From Prevotella aurantiaca JCM 15754 (GTDB lineage Bacteria > Bacteroidota > Bacteroidia > Bacteroidales > Bacteroidaceae): DNA of 32,493 bases. Shown here piece after piece: positions 9,406 to 18,382 of this stretch (position 1 is its first letter; each line of letters opens with the position of its first letter). The DNA is taken from positions 1-32,493 of the forward strand of contig NZ_BAKF01000028.1 in NCBI RefSeq assembly GCF_000614025.1. The letters run 5' to 3'. A program made the translations under genes and the position numbers. A model generated the notes under the pieces. The model was given only the letters and a program-made list of their open reading frames with translations, searched no databases and was not told the origin of the DNA.

Positions 9406-10250
9406 AAGTATTTTATTCCTAAAAGATGAAGTAATGTTAGTTTTAAATTGCCATAGAACGGAAAAATCGGAAGTAATGGCATCGCTTTAGTAGCTTCGTA
9501 AACATCTAACTGAATGTTTAAAACATGTGTGTAATAGTTGGCATCAATCTTCTTGTTATTCATAATATAAGCCAAATGAGCTTCTAAAAGACTTGTTAGG
9601 TCTTGTCCATTGGCATTAGCAGTAATTCCTGCATTATTCCAACAGTAATAATATGTCCCTAAACTTGTTGTTGCAATGGTTTTTGCTGCATTTACTAATT
9701 TCGGAAGAGTATGCGCATCTTCAAAATTCTTTCCTTTTGGAAATTCAATATTTTCAAATAGTTCACGTCGATAGATCTTATTCCATGCGTAAGTATGACG
9801 ATATGCTTGTCCTTTCAACCAATATTCTTGCTTATTATGATAGACACAATCTTTTAAGATTAATGAGTGTTGTGCTGTTGATCCATACTTTTCAATAACC
9901 GAAAATTCAAGAATATCGTATTCAGGGTGGGTATTTAACAACTCCATAATACCTTTAAATGTGTCTTGTGCTATAAAATCGTCGGAGTCAATAAATGTGA
10001 TGTATCTTCCTGTTGCAGCCTTTATACCTGTATTCCTGGCTGCTGAAAGTCCTTGATTGCTTTGATGTATAACACTTATTCTATTATCTGTCAAGGCAAT
10101 CTCGTCTACCATTATTGCAGAATTATCTTTAGAACCATCATCAACCAAAATCATTTCAAAGTTTTGAAATGATTGTTTGAGGACACTTTCGACACACCGA
10201 TGAAGCGTTTTCTCAACATTGTAAACAGGTATGATAACACTTAATTCCAT
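9357..10250 (-). CDS. Glycosyltransferase family 2
   Basis: A 297-residue GT-A transferase, first gene of the minus-strand glycan operon. Visible motifs are VIIPVYN near the start, LVDDGS (35-40), QGLSAARNTGI and the DxD-type FIDSDDF (Asp88 to Asp91). The C-terminal region resembles other Bacteroidales surface-glycan transferases. The frame is open back to 10412, but the domain begins exactly at MELSVIIPVYN. That ATG at 10250 lies 14 nt after a TATTTTTG box, so I take it as the start. The gene ends 49 bp inside the next gene, which suggests translational coupling. Donor sugar unknown. Confidence 0.85.
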   Translation of the reverse strand: MELSVIIPVYNVEKTLHRCVESVLKQSFQNFEMILVDDGSKDNSAIMVDEIALTDNRISVIHQSNQGLSAARNTGIKAATGRYITFIDSDDFIAQDTFKGIMELLNTHPEYDILEFSVIEKYGSTAQHSLILKDCVYHNKQEYWLKGQAYRHTYAWNKIYRRELFENIEFPKGKNFEDAHTLPKLVNAAKTIATTSLGTYYYCWNNAGITANANGQDLTSLLEAHLAYIMNNKKIDANYYTHVLNIQLDVYEATKAMPLLPIFPFYGNLKLTLLHLLGIKYLCKLNTFLHKVIKLNR

Positions 10251-10264
10251 AAAATTCCTTGTTG

Positions 10265-10272
10265 CAAAAATA
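10265..10272 (-). promoter_or_regulatory. Candidate -7 box for the minus-strand glycosyltransferase operon
   Basis: The minus strand reads TATTTTTG, an exact TAnnTTTG. TTTA sits 21 bp upstream, one base off TTTG. The predicted leader is about 10 nt to the ATG at 10250. This also supports the shorter start of the GT2 gene. Confidence 0.55.
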
Positions 10273-10303
10273 ATAAAAACTTTTAAATTACGTTTAAATA
10301 TTG

Positions 10304-11800
10304 ATGAAAAAAACAGACAGTTACAGCCATATTCTGCGATATACTGGACTCTTTGGTGGAGTTCAGGGGCTGAATATATTGGTCGGTATTGTACGAAATA
10401 AGTTGGTTGCAATGATTTTAGGTCCTGATGGAATGGGACTTATTTCTCTGTTTAACTCAACTTTAAAGTTGATGAGCGACTCAACTAACTTTGGAATATC
10501 TATCAGTGCGGTTAAGAGTATATCAGAAAACTTTGAAAAAAACGAAGAAGAAAAGTTGGCGGAAACTGTAAAGTTAGTACGTTCCTGGAGTTTATTGGCT
10601 GGATTGTTAGGAATGTTTTTTTGCATTGTCTTAAGTCCGCTATTAAGTAAATTTACTTTTTCTTGGGACGGACACAGATTACACTTTATTCTTTTATCTC
10701 CTATTGTGGCTTTAATGGCCTTGTTTGGAGGAGAACTTGCAATATTAAAAGGACTCCGAGAATTACGGAAACTAGCAATGATTTCTATTTTCAATGTATT
10801 AGGAGCTTTGATTTCTTCGGTGCCGTTGTACTATTTATTTCGCGAAAAAGCCATTGTTCCATCATTGGTAATCATGGCACTAATTCAGTTTATACTCACA
10901 ATATCCTATTCGTATCATATTTATCCTTTGCGATTAATGAATCGTTGGAAACCTATGCGTAAAGGAATTGGAATGATACGACTTGGAATAGCATTTGTTA
11001 TTGCTGGTGTTTTGGGATCTGGTGCAGACTTTCTGATTCGTAGTTATATAAATAATGTGTCAAGCATTGATACCGTAGGTTTATTTAATGCTGGTTATAT
11101 GATGACAATGACCTATGTTGGTATGGTATTCGCGGCAATGGAAACAGATTTTTTTCCTCGCCTTTCGAGTGCTAACCAATATCAATTTACTTTTAACCAA
11201 ACTGTGAATAGACAGATAGAAGTTATGTTATTGTTGGTTTCTCCGTTATTAGTGCTTTTTGCTTTATTTCTTCCGATATTGCTACCTATATTATATACAG
11301 GAAAATTCATGCCCGCATTGGGTATGATGCAAGCCATAATGCTTGCAATGTATTTTAGAGCTGTGAAGTTGCCTGTGCAATATATACCTTTGGCAAAAGG
11401 TGATTCTATTTCTTATTTGTTTTTAGAGAGCGTTTACGACATAGTTTTAGTGGTTGCGGTAATATTGAACTTCGATCGTCTTGGTTTGCTTGGAGCAGGG
11501 TGGGCAATAACTATTGCTGGCTTCTTAGATGCAGTATTAGTTTTTGTTTATTCACGTTGGAAATATGGCTATAAAGTTTCTTCAAGCGTATTTCTCTATT
11601 CTGCTATACAGATACCTATAGGATTTTTAACCTATATTGTAACGTTGCAGTCTAGTCAGTTGATTTACTGGGGTGTAGGATTACTATTGGCAATGATAAG
11701 TGCTGCTACATCAATTAGTATTTTGAAAACGAAAACCAATCTATGGAATAAACTCACCTCAAAAGTATTAAAATATTTGAATAGACATGGTGAAGATTAG
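10304..11800 (+). CDS. Wzx-like O-antigen/polysaccharide flippase
   Basis: A 498-residue integral inner-membrane protein with about 12-14 hydrophobic segments. It begins MKKTDSYSHILRYTGLFGGVQGL and continues with GPDGMGLISLFNSTLKLM, the N-terminal signature of the O-antigen translocase branch of the MATE/MOP superfamily. It should flip undecaprenyl-linked oligosaccharide repeat units to the periplasmic face. A TTG at 10301 precedes the ATG at 10304; the ATG is the more likely start. The last 14 bp overlap the following glycosyltransferase gene. The two are therefore one transcription unit, diverging from the minus-strand transferase operon. No polymerase (Wzy) gene is seen in the window. Confidence 0.9.
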   Translation: MKKTDSYSHILRYTGLFGGVQGLNILVGIVRNKLVAMILGPDGMGLISLFNSTLKLMSDSTNFGISISAVKSISENFEKNEEEKLAETVKLVRSWSLLAGLLGMFFCIVLSPLLSKFTFSWDGHRLHFILLSPIVALMALFGGELAILKGLRELRKLAMISIFNVLGALISSVPLYYLFREKAIVPSLVIMALIQFILTISYSYHIYPLRLMNRWKPMRKGIGMIRLGIAFVIAGVLGSGADFLIRSYINNVSSIDTVGLFNAGYMMTMTYVGMVFAAMETDFFPRLSSANQYQFTFNQTVNRQIEVMLLLVSPLLVLFALFLPILLPILYTGKFMPALGMMQAIMLAMYFRAVKLPVQYIPLAKGDSISYLFLESVYDIVLVVAVILNFDRLGLLGAGWAITIAGFLDAVLVFVYSRWKYGYKVSSSVFLYSAIQIPIGFLTYIVTLQSSQLIYWGVGLLLAMISAATSISILKTKTNLWNKLTSKVLKYLNRHGED

Positions 11801-12779
11801 TATCTTGGTAGCTGTATATAATGCAGAGCAGTATTTACGCCAATGTTTGAATTCATTAGTTTCTCAAACTTTTCAAGATATAGAGATAATATGTGTTGAT
11901 GATGCTTCAACAGATTCTTCTTTAAGCATTCTTAAAGAGTATGCTGTCAAAGATAATAGGGTAAAGGTTGTTCATTTGCACGAAAATGCAGGAATAGCTA
12001 AGGCTAGAAATACCGGATTGCGTATTTCTACTGGTGATTTTATTGCATTTGTTGATAGCGATGATTGGTTGTCGGAAGATGCTTGTGAAAAGGTTTACGA
12101 TGTTTTTACTAACTATTCATCAACTGATACTGTTCTTTTCCAAGTAAAAAGCGTTTATGGTGAGAAAGAAGTAGTTTTCTCTATGCCTACTTTTGAAACT
12201 TTAGATGGTTTTACGGCATTCAAAGAAAGTTTAACGTGGAATATTCATGGTATTTATGCTGTTAAAAAAGAACTTCATCTTTGTTTCCCTTACGACGAAT
12301 CTGCCATTGCATATAGCGATGAAAATGTAACACGTTTACATTATCTAAAATCGCAGGAAATTCGCACTTGCGAAGGTATCTATTATTATAGACAACACTT
12401 AGGTTCGGTAACGCACAAAGTAAGCTTGCGTCGTTTCGACTATTTATTGGCAAATAAAAGTATGAAACAGCAATTGGAGGCATTGAATGTTTCGAGCAAT
12501 ATACTTGATATATATGAAGAAGTGCGATGGCGGAATGTAGTAGGTCTTTATATGTTCTATTTCTTACATCGTAAAGAACTCGACAAATTATCTCGAAAAC
12601 AAGGGTTAGAAATTATAAAAAGTAGTTGGCAAAGTATAGAACTAGGCCGCTTACCCTGCTTTTTGAAAAGAAAATTTGGATATATACCTTTTCAAAAGTC
12701 TTGGATTATTTTTCGTTTACAAGAGGAATCCTATTTCTTTTTACGTGCATTGCTCGGTAGAAATAAAGAGGAATTGTAG
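11787..12779 (+). CDS. Glycosyltransferase family 2
   Basis: A 330-residue GT-A transferase with ILVAVYNAE near the start, CVDDAST (about 36-42), AGIAKARNTGLR and FVDSDDW (Asp90 to Asp93) as the metal and donor-binding motif. The C-terminal 130 residues are basic and aromatic, as in membrane-peripheral capsular transferases. The ATG lies 14 bp inside the flippase gene, which indicates coupled translation. It is the last gene of the glycan block; about 800 bp without a gene follow before the ATP synthase operon. Sugar specificity cannot be inferred. Confidence 0.88.
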   Translation: MVKISILVAVYNAEQYLRQCLNSLVSQTFQDIEIICVDDASTDSSLSILKEYAVKDNRVKVVHLHENAGIAKARNTGLRISTGDFIAFVDSDDWLSEDACEKVYDVFTNYSSTDTVLFQVKSVYGEKEVVFSMPTFETLDGFTAFKESLTWNIHGIYAVKKELHLCFPYDESAIAYSDENVTRLHYLKSQEIRTCEGIYYYRQHLGSVTHKVSLRRFDYLLANKSMKQQLEALNVSSNILDIYEEVRWRNVVGLYMFYFLHRKELDKLSRKQGLEIIKSSWQSIELGRLPCFLKRKFGYIPFQKSWIIFRLQEESYFFLRALLGRNKEEL

Positions 12780-12884
12780 TCCTATTACCTTTTGTAAGGC
12801 TGTATTTTTAGCATAGACTATTTTGCTTTTGATATACAGCATCAAGATATTATTGTGTTAGTTTTGCTCTAAGAATATAGTTTG

Positions 12885-12963
12885 AAAATTCATAATTACA
12901 AAATAAAAATTTATAATTACAATTTTAAAATTTATAATTATAATTTTGAGAAAATGTAATTAC
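12885..12963. repeat. AT-rich array of four TAATTA sites at 21-22 bp spacing
   Basis: TAATTA begins at 12893, 12914, 12935 and 12957 (steps of 21, 21 and 22 bp). The sites are separated by A/T tracts, and the last lies in the palindrome GTAATTAC. The segment 12911-12963 aligns base by base with 21271-21321, so the two are copies of one repeat. TAATTTTG at 12941-12948 inside it matches a -7 box. I do not know a named family for it. Confidence 0.75.
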
Positions 12964-13264
12964 TAATTCCGAATGAATAGCTATTTCTTTTGAAAGGTTA
13001 TATAAAAGAATAGAATTTGGAAGGTTGATCCCTGTGGATAATTCTATGATATGACTATGAACATTTTCATATAAATAGATTTTAGATAATCAAAATCTAA
13101 TCCGTAGTTGACAGAATGTTAATTTTGAATTAAATATTTGCAAGTTTTACTAGTAAGATGAACTGCATTGCTATGTAAAACCATATTTTTAGCTTTTAAA
13201 TAGAATTGTTTTTACGAAATTAACCCTATATTTAATCTTTCTGAAAAATAATTCAAGAAGTCTC

Positions 13265-13294
13265 TTTGTATTATAGAAAGTTTTATTAACTTTG
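13265..13294 (+). promoter_or_regulatory. Probable promoter of the ATP synthase operon
   Basis: TTTG at 13265-13268, an 18-bp spacer, then TAACTTTG at 13287-13294. Transcription should start near 13298, leaving a leader of about 280 nt before atpD. No better match lies closer to the gene. Confidence 0.65.
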
Positions 13295-13432
13295 TGCCAA
13301 ATTTAAATACTACGATTTATACAAAGCGAATTAAAGTATGATAATGGTTTTGACAATATGCGCTTTAAATCATAAGTAATGTTGATTAAGTGAGGGCGTT
13401 GATGTTATAATTGTGATACATACTGGATTTAC

Positions 13433-13451
13433 AATAGTTTTAGAAACTATT
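13433..13451 (+). other. Leader hairpin upstream of atpD
   Basis: AATAGTTT (13433-13440) pairs with AAACTATT (13444-13451) around a 3-nt TAG loop, inside the predicted atpD leader. No T run follows, so it is not a terminator. Its role is unknown. Confidence 0.4.
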
Positions 13452-13556
13452 TACTTCTATAAGTCATTCGATAAGAAATTATTAAAATCTTGGATATGCT
13501 TAATAACAAGTGTGAACCATGATGAATAATGTTACTAACAGAAAATTAAAGCATAA

Positions 13557-15104
<1,548 letters not shown>

Positions 15105-15131
15105 TTATGTAACAAATAAATAAGGTTGCGA

Positions 15132-15371
15132 ATGTTAGTTCTAACAATTGTATCACCAGAGAAAATCCTATTTAAAGGAGAGGTGGAAAATGTACTCGTA
15201 CCGGGTGAATTGGGAGAATTTGAAATTCTGAAAAACCACGCACCTATTATTTCTACATTAGTAGAAGGACGAGTTGTTTATACCATTGATTCTGAAAAAA
15301 AGACGATAATGGTGAGAGGTGGTTTTGTGGAAGTAAAAAGAAATGAAGTAAGTCTCTGTGTTGAAATATAA
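15132..15371 (+). CDS. atpC: ATP synthase F1 epsilon subunit, short form
   Basis: This 79-residue protein is the N-terminal beta-sandwich domain of epsilon, which ties gamma to the c ring. Recognisable segments are LTIVSPEKILFKGEVENVLVPG, split by the conserved VPG, then GEFEILKNHAPIIS and MVRGGFVEV. The C-terminal helical hairpin of E. coli-type epsilon (138 residues), which brakes ATP hydrolysis, is absent. A frame open from a TTG at 15126 adds two residues; the ATG at 15132 is the preferred start. The stop is 40 bp before the next gene. Confidence 0.93.
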   Translation: MLVLTIVSPEKILFKGEVENVLVPGELGEFEILKNHAPIISTLVEGRVVYTIDSEKKTIMVRGGFVEVKRNEVSLCVEI

Positions 15372-15411
15372 CTCAGAGTAAGACTTATAGCTTAACAACA
15401 TCTTTGAAACG

Positions 15412-15831
15412 GTGAACATTGCTAAAGTAGAAAGGGATTATCATAAGATTAACCTATGGATAGTTTCATCACTAACTTTGTTAGGACTACTTATCTCTCA
15501 GGTCTTATTGAAATCAAACATGGTAACACCTTTAATTGTTAGCTCAATATTCTTCCTTGTTACTGGTATTTTGTACGGAAAAACATGGAAGTATTTTGCA
15601 ACTAATTCTCCAAAGGTATTAGGACGATTCTATTTAGCAGGTTCAATGTTGAGAATGTTTCTAGCGGTCATTATAATTCTGATAGGATCATTTAGTTATC
15701 GTGGAGACAAAGAGAACATACTTACCTATGTGGTTGTTTTTGTAGTTTACTACATTATAGCTATGTTTTTTGATTGCTTATATTTCTTCCGGATTGAGAA
15801 AAATAATAAAATAAATAATAAGACGATATGA
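15412..15831 (+). CDS. AtpI-like small membrane protein in the atp operon
   Basis: A 139-residue protein with four hydrophobic segments (about 17-31, 38-52, 72-92 and 103-124) and a basic C-terminus. Its place just before atpB and its topology fit the AtpI group, which helps assemble the c ring or supplies magnesium. Sequence similarity is too weak to be sure by eye. The start is GTG at 15412: an in-frame TAG lies at 15388-15390, there is no ATG between, and the next Met comes only after the first membrane span. The stop overlaps the atpB start in ATGA, indicating translational coupling. Confidence 0.75.
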   Translation: MNIAKVERDYHKINLWIVSSLTLLGLLISQVLLKSNMVTPLIVSSIFFLVTGILYGKTWKYFATNSPKVLGRFYLAGSMLRMFLAVIIILIGSFSYRGDKENILTYVVVFVVYYIIAMFFDCLYFFRIEKNNKINNKTI

Positions 15832-16940
15832 AATTTATCAAACAAGTACTTCTCTTGTTACTCCTATTTACAGCACTTGTACCGACAGTTGCACGTGATA
15901 TGTCGAAGAAAGATGATGTAGATGTTAAAGAGATATTGTGGGGACATATCAAAGATTCTTATGAATGGCATATTACTGATTTGGGTTCGGAAGAAAATTT
16001 CTATCCAATTGTAATACATCTTCCTATTATAGTGAAATCTTCTACAGGTTGGCATGTATTTAGTAGTGAAGAATTTTCTGAAGAACATGATGCTAATGGC
16101 GATAGACCTGGTCCTTACAATCTTTTTATAAAGAGTGGGGAAGATAAGGCCAATCCAAACTTAATAGTAGAGAAGATTGGCAATAAGGAAGTACGACCTG
16201 TTGATATTTCTCTAACAAAGGCTGCTTGTACCGTTTTTATAGATGGTATATTGCTTCTGTTGGTAATTTTAATACCAGCACGTTGGTGTCGTAAACATAA
16301 AGCAGATGATCCTGCACCAAAGGGCTTTACTGGTTTAATGCACATGTTTATTATGAATATTCATGATGATGTAATTAAACCTTGTTTGGGAGAAGACACT
16401 CCAAAATATGCTCCTTGGTTGCTAACATGTTTCTTCTTTATATTCTTTGCAAATCTTATGGGATTAGTTCCATTTCCTCCTGGAGGTGGTAACTTGACTG
16501 GTAATATAACTTGTACTTTCTTCTTGGGAATGTGCACATTCTTAATTACCAATTTTACAGGAACAAAAGAATATTGGAAAGAAATATTTTGGCCAGATGT
16601 ACCTGTTTGGATGAAATTTCCAATACCTCTGATGCCAATTATTGAACTTTTTGGTATCTTCACAAAACCATTAGCTTTGATCATCCGACTTTTTGCAAAT
16701 ATGTTTGCTGGTCATGCTATTGCTTTATGTTTCTGTGCAATCATCTTCATTATGTTTAGTATAGCTGATAACGCCATCGTGAATTGGAGCGCAGGTACTA
16801 GTATGTCAATAGTTGGAGTTTTATTAAGTATCTTTATGATGTTGCTTGAGCTTTTGGTGAGCTATATTCAGGCTTTAGTATTTACGATGTTGAGTGCAGT
16901 ATTTATCGCGCAAGCCCATGTAAAAGAACATGAAGCGTAA
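15828..16940 (+). CDS. atpB: ATP synthase Fo subunit a
   Basis: The 370-residue membrane stator subunit that forms the two proton half-channels against the c ring. The essential arginine is Arg287 in LALIIRLFANMFAGHAI. Membrane helices occupy about 140-365. Residues 1-23 look like a cleaved signal sequence (MKFIKQVLLLLLLFTALVPTVA) followed by a periplasmic hydrophilic stretch to about 140. That stretch explains the extra hundred residues over E. coli subunit a (271) and is typical of Bacteroidetes. The start overlaps the preceding gene by 4 bp, and atpE follows after 60 bp. Confidence 0.95.
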   Translation: MKFIKQVLLLLLLFTALVPTVARDMSKKDDVDVKEILWGHIKDSYEWHITDLGSEENFYPIVIHLPIIVKSSTGWHVFSSEEFSEEHDANGDRPGPYNLFIKSGEDKANPNLIVEKIGNKEVRPVDISLTKAACTVFIDGILLLLVILIPARWCRKHKADDPAPKGFTGLMHMFIMNIHDDVIKPCLGEDTPKYAPWLLTCFFFIFFANLMGLVPFPPGGGNLTGNITCTFFLGMCTFLITNFTGTKEYWKEIFWPDVPVWMKFPIPLMPIIELFGIFTKPLALIIRLFANMFAGHAIALCFCAIIFIMFSIADNAIVNWSAGTSMSIVGVLLSIFMMLLELLVSYIQALVFTMLSAVFIAQAHVKEHEA

Positions 16941-17000
16941 TGTAAATCGAAATAGTAAGAAAATAAAATAAAATTAATAACAAATTAAACTTTTAAGATT

Positions 17001-17243
17001 ATGTTATCATTATTATTAGCAGATGTTGCTATCGCAAAATTAGGTGCTGCCATTGGTGCTGGTATAGTTGCTATTGGTGCAGGTGTAGGTATTGGTCGTA
17101 TTGGTGGTCAAGCTATGGATGCTATGGCACGCCAGCCTGAGAAAATTGGTGACCTCCGTTCATCAATGATTATTGCAGCAGCGTTGATTGAAGGTGTTGC
17201 CTTCTTGGCTGTGATTGTATCAATCCTCGCAATTGTAATGTAA
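17001..17243 (+). CDS. atpE: ATP synthase Fo subunit c
   Basis: This 80-residue hairpin of two membrane helices forms the rotor ring. The ion-binding acid is Glu64 in AALIEGVAF, and the polar loop is Arg44-Gln45-Pro46. The residues that mark sodium-specific rings (a Gln on helix 1, and Ser-Thr after the Glu on helix 2) are absent: the matching positions are Ile31, Gly65 and Val66. The ring should therefore carry protons. The glycine-rich helix 1 (GAGIVAIGAGVGIG) is standard. A hairpin lies just after the stop (17249-17280). Confidence 0.97.
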   Translation: MLSLLLADVAIAKLGAAIGAGIVAIGAGVGIGRIGGQAMDAMARQPEKIGDLRSSMIIAAALIEGVAFLAVIVSILAIVM

Positions 17244-17248
17244 TTATG

Positions 17249-17280
17249 GGGTGTTGCGCAAAGTGCGCTTAATAACCCCT
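17249..17280 (+). other. Intercistronic hairpin between atpE and atpF
   Basis: GGGGT (17249-17253) pairs with ACCCC (17276-17280), and inside it GCGCA (17257-17261) pairs with TGCGC (17265-17269) around an AAG loop. It is the most GC-rich patch in the surrounding DNA. No T run follows, so it is not a terminator. It may slow mRNA decay or mark processing after atpE, whose product is needed in many copies; this is inference. Confidence 0.6.
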
Positions 17281-17311
17281 AAATAGAATTTAGAAAGAAC
17301 AAAACCAGCGT

Positions 17312-17821
17312 ATGGATTTATTAATTCCCAATAGTGGACTTCTTTTTTGGATGACTCTTGTCTTCCTTATTGTAGCTTTCATCGTAATAAAGTTTGGTTT
17401 CCCAACTATTATTAACATGGTGAATGAACGTAAGGAATATATTGACGAGAGCCTTCGTAAAGCACATGCAGCTAATGAAAAGTTGTCTAATATTCAGAAA
17501 GAAGGTGAATCCGTCATGCAGCAAGCACGTGAACAGCAGGCGCTTCTATTGAAGGAAGCAACTGCTACGCGTGATGCAATAGTTGGAAAGGCACAAGAAA
17601 AAGCACACGAAGAAAGTGCACGTATCATTGCAGAAGCAAAATCAGAAATTGCTGTTGAAAAGCAGAATGCCTTTAATGATATTCGTGGACAAGTTGCTGA
17701 ACTTAGTGTAAAAGTTGCAGAGAAAATTCTTCGCGACCAACTTTCTAACGATGAAAAGCAGATGGAATTGATAGGGAAATTGCTGGATAATGTTTCTTCT
17801 CCTGTAAGCAACGATAAGTAA
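17312..17821 (+). CDS. atpF: ATP synthase Fo subunit b
   Basis: The 169-residue peripheral stalk subunit. One membrane helix (about 9-29, LLFWMTLVFLIVAFIVI) is followed by a long charged coiled coil from about 35 to 150, rich in Ala, Glu, Lys and Gln, and a short C-terminal segment that contacts delta. The helix links subunit a to the F1 head. Length is near the E. coli value of 156. The stop at 17819-17821 is followed after 11 bp by atpH. Confidence 0.96.
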   Translation: MDLLIPNSGLLFWMTLVFLIVAFIVIKFGFPTIINMVNERKEYIDESLRKAHAANEKLSNIQKEGESVMQQAREQQALLLKEATATRDAIVGKAQEKAHEESARIIAEAKSEIAVEKQNAFNDIRGQVAELSVKVAEKILRDQLSNDEKQMELIGKLLDNVSSPVSNDK

Positions 17822-17832
17822 ATAAATAAACT

Positions 17833-18369
17833 ATGGATATAGGTGTAATATCTGTTCGCTATGCGCGAGCGCTTCTTAAAGGGGCAACAGTGCAGCAGCA
17901 AGAAGATAAAATCTATTTGGAAATGCAAACGTTACTTGGGAGCTATTCTGAGTTGCCACAATTGCGTTTTACTATAGATAATCCTATGCTATCTAAAGAT
18001 AAGAAGCAAGAAATTTTGGAGATTGCATCTGGCGATAACGTTAGTACTCTTTTAAAATCTTTTATTGGTCTTGTCTTAAAAGAAGGGCGTGAAGGAATCC
18101 TACTTTTTATTGCGAACTCTTACATCACGCTATATAGGAAGCAGAAGAAAATTATTCAGGGAAAGCTTACAACAGCTGTTCCTGTTACACCCGTTATCGA
18201 GGAAAAAATGAAAGACTTGGTACGTGCTAATGTTGATGGTACCGTAGAATTCAATACAACCGTAAATCCCGATATCATAGGTGGATTCATTCTTGAATAT
18301 GATACATACAGAATGGACGCAAGTGTGAAAACTAAACTCAATGCAGTCCTCACTCAGTTAAAGAAATAA
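17833..18369 (+). CDS. atpH: ATP synthase F1 delta subunit
   Basis: The 178-residue OSCP/delta subunit caps the alpha3beta3 head and joins it to the b stalk. The N-terminal helical bundle starts with [13 protein letters not shown], the usual family opening. The C-terminal domain contains [26 protein letters not shown], broken here as VNPDIIGGF and [13 protein letters not shown], the family signature. Length equals that of E. coli delta (177). It lies 11 bp after atpF and 13 bp before atpA. Confidence 0.95.
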   Translation: MDIGVISVRYARALLKGATVQQQEDKIYLEMQTLLGSYSELPQLRFTIDNPMLSKDKKQEILEIASGDNVSTLLKSFIGLVLKEGREGILLFIANSYITLYRKQKKIIQGKLTTAVPVTPVIEEKMKDLVRANVDGTVEFNTTVNPDIIGGFILEYDTYRMDASVKTKLNAVLTQLKK

Positions 18370-18382
18370 AAGAAAATTAAAC

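Noticed and set aside
10251..10412. Extended N-terminus for the GT2 gene starting at 10412
   Set aside because: The extra 54 residues are not part of the fold, overlap the divergent flippase gene and would lie upstream of the likely promoter.
10363..10794. 143-codon minus-strand frame inside the flippase gene
   Set aside because: Antisense to a clear membrane protein gene, with no start signal.
12885..12963. CRISPR-like reading of the TAATTA array
   Set aside because: The repeated unit is only 6-8 bases, the intervals are 14-16 bases of A/T tract and no cas gene is present.
13076..13099. Stem TAGATTTT/AAAATCTA as a terminator
   Set aside because: No T run follows and it is 300 bp beyond the preceding gene; probably chance in AT-rich DNA.
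17001..17243. Sodium-driven ATP synthase
   Set aside because: The c subunit lacks the Gln and Ser-Thr ligands of sodium-specific rings; Ile31, Gly65 and Val66 occupy those places.
17494..17928. 144-codon minus-strand frame in atpF/atpH
   Set aside because: Antisense shadow of two certain ATP synthase genes; rich in Ser, Cys and Arg from reversed codons.
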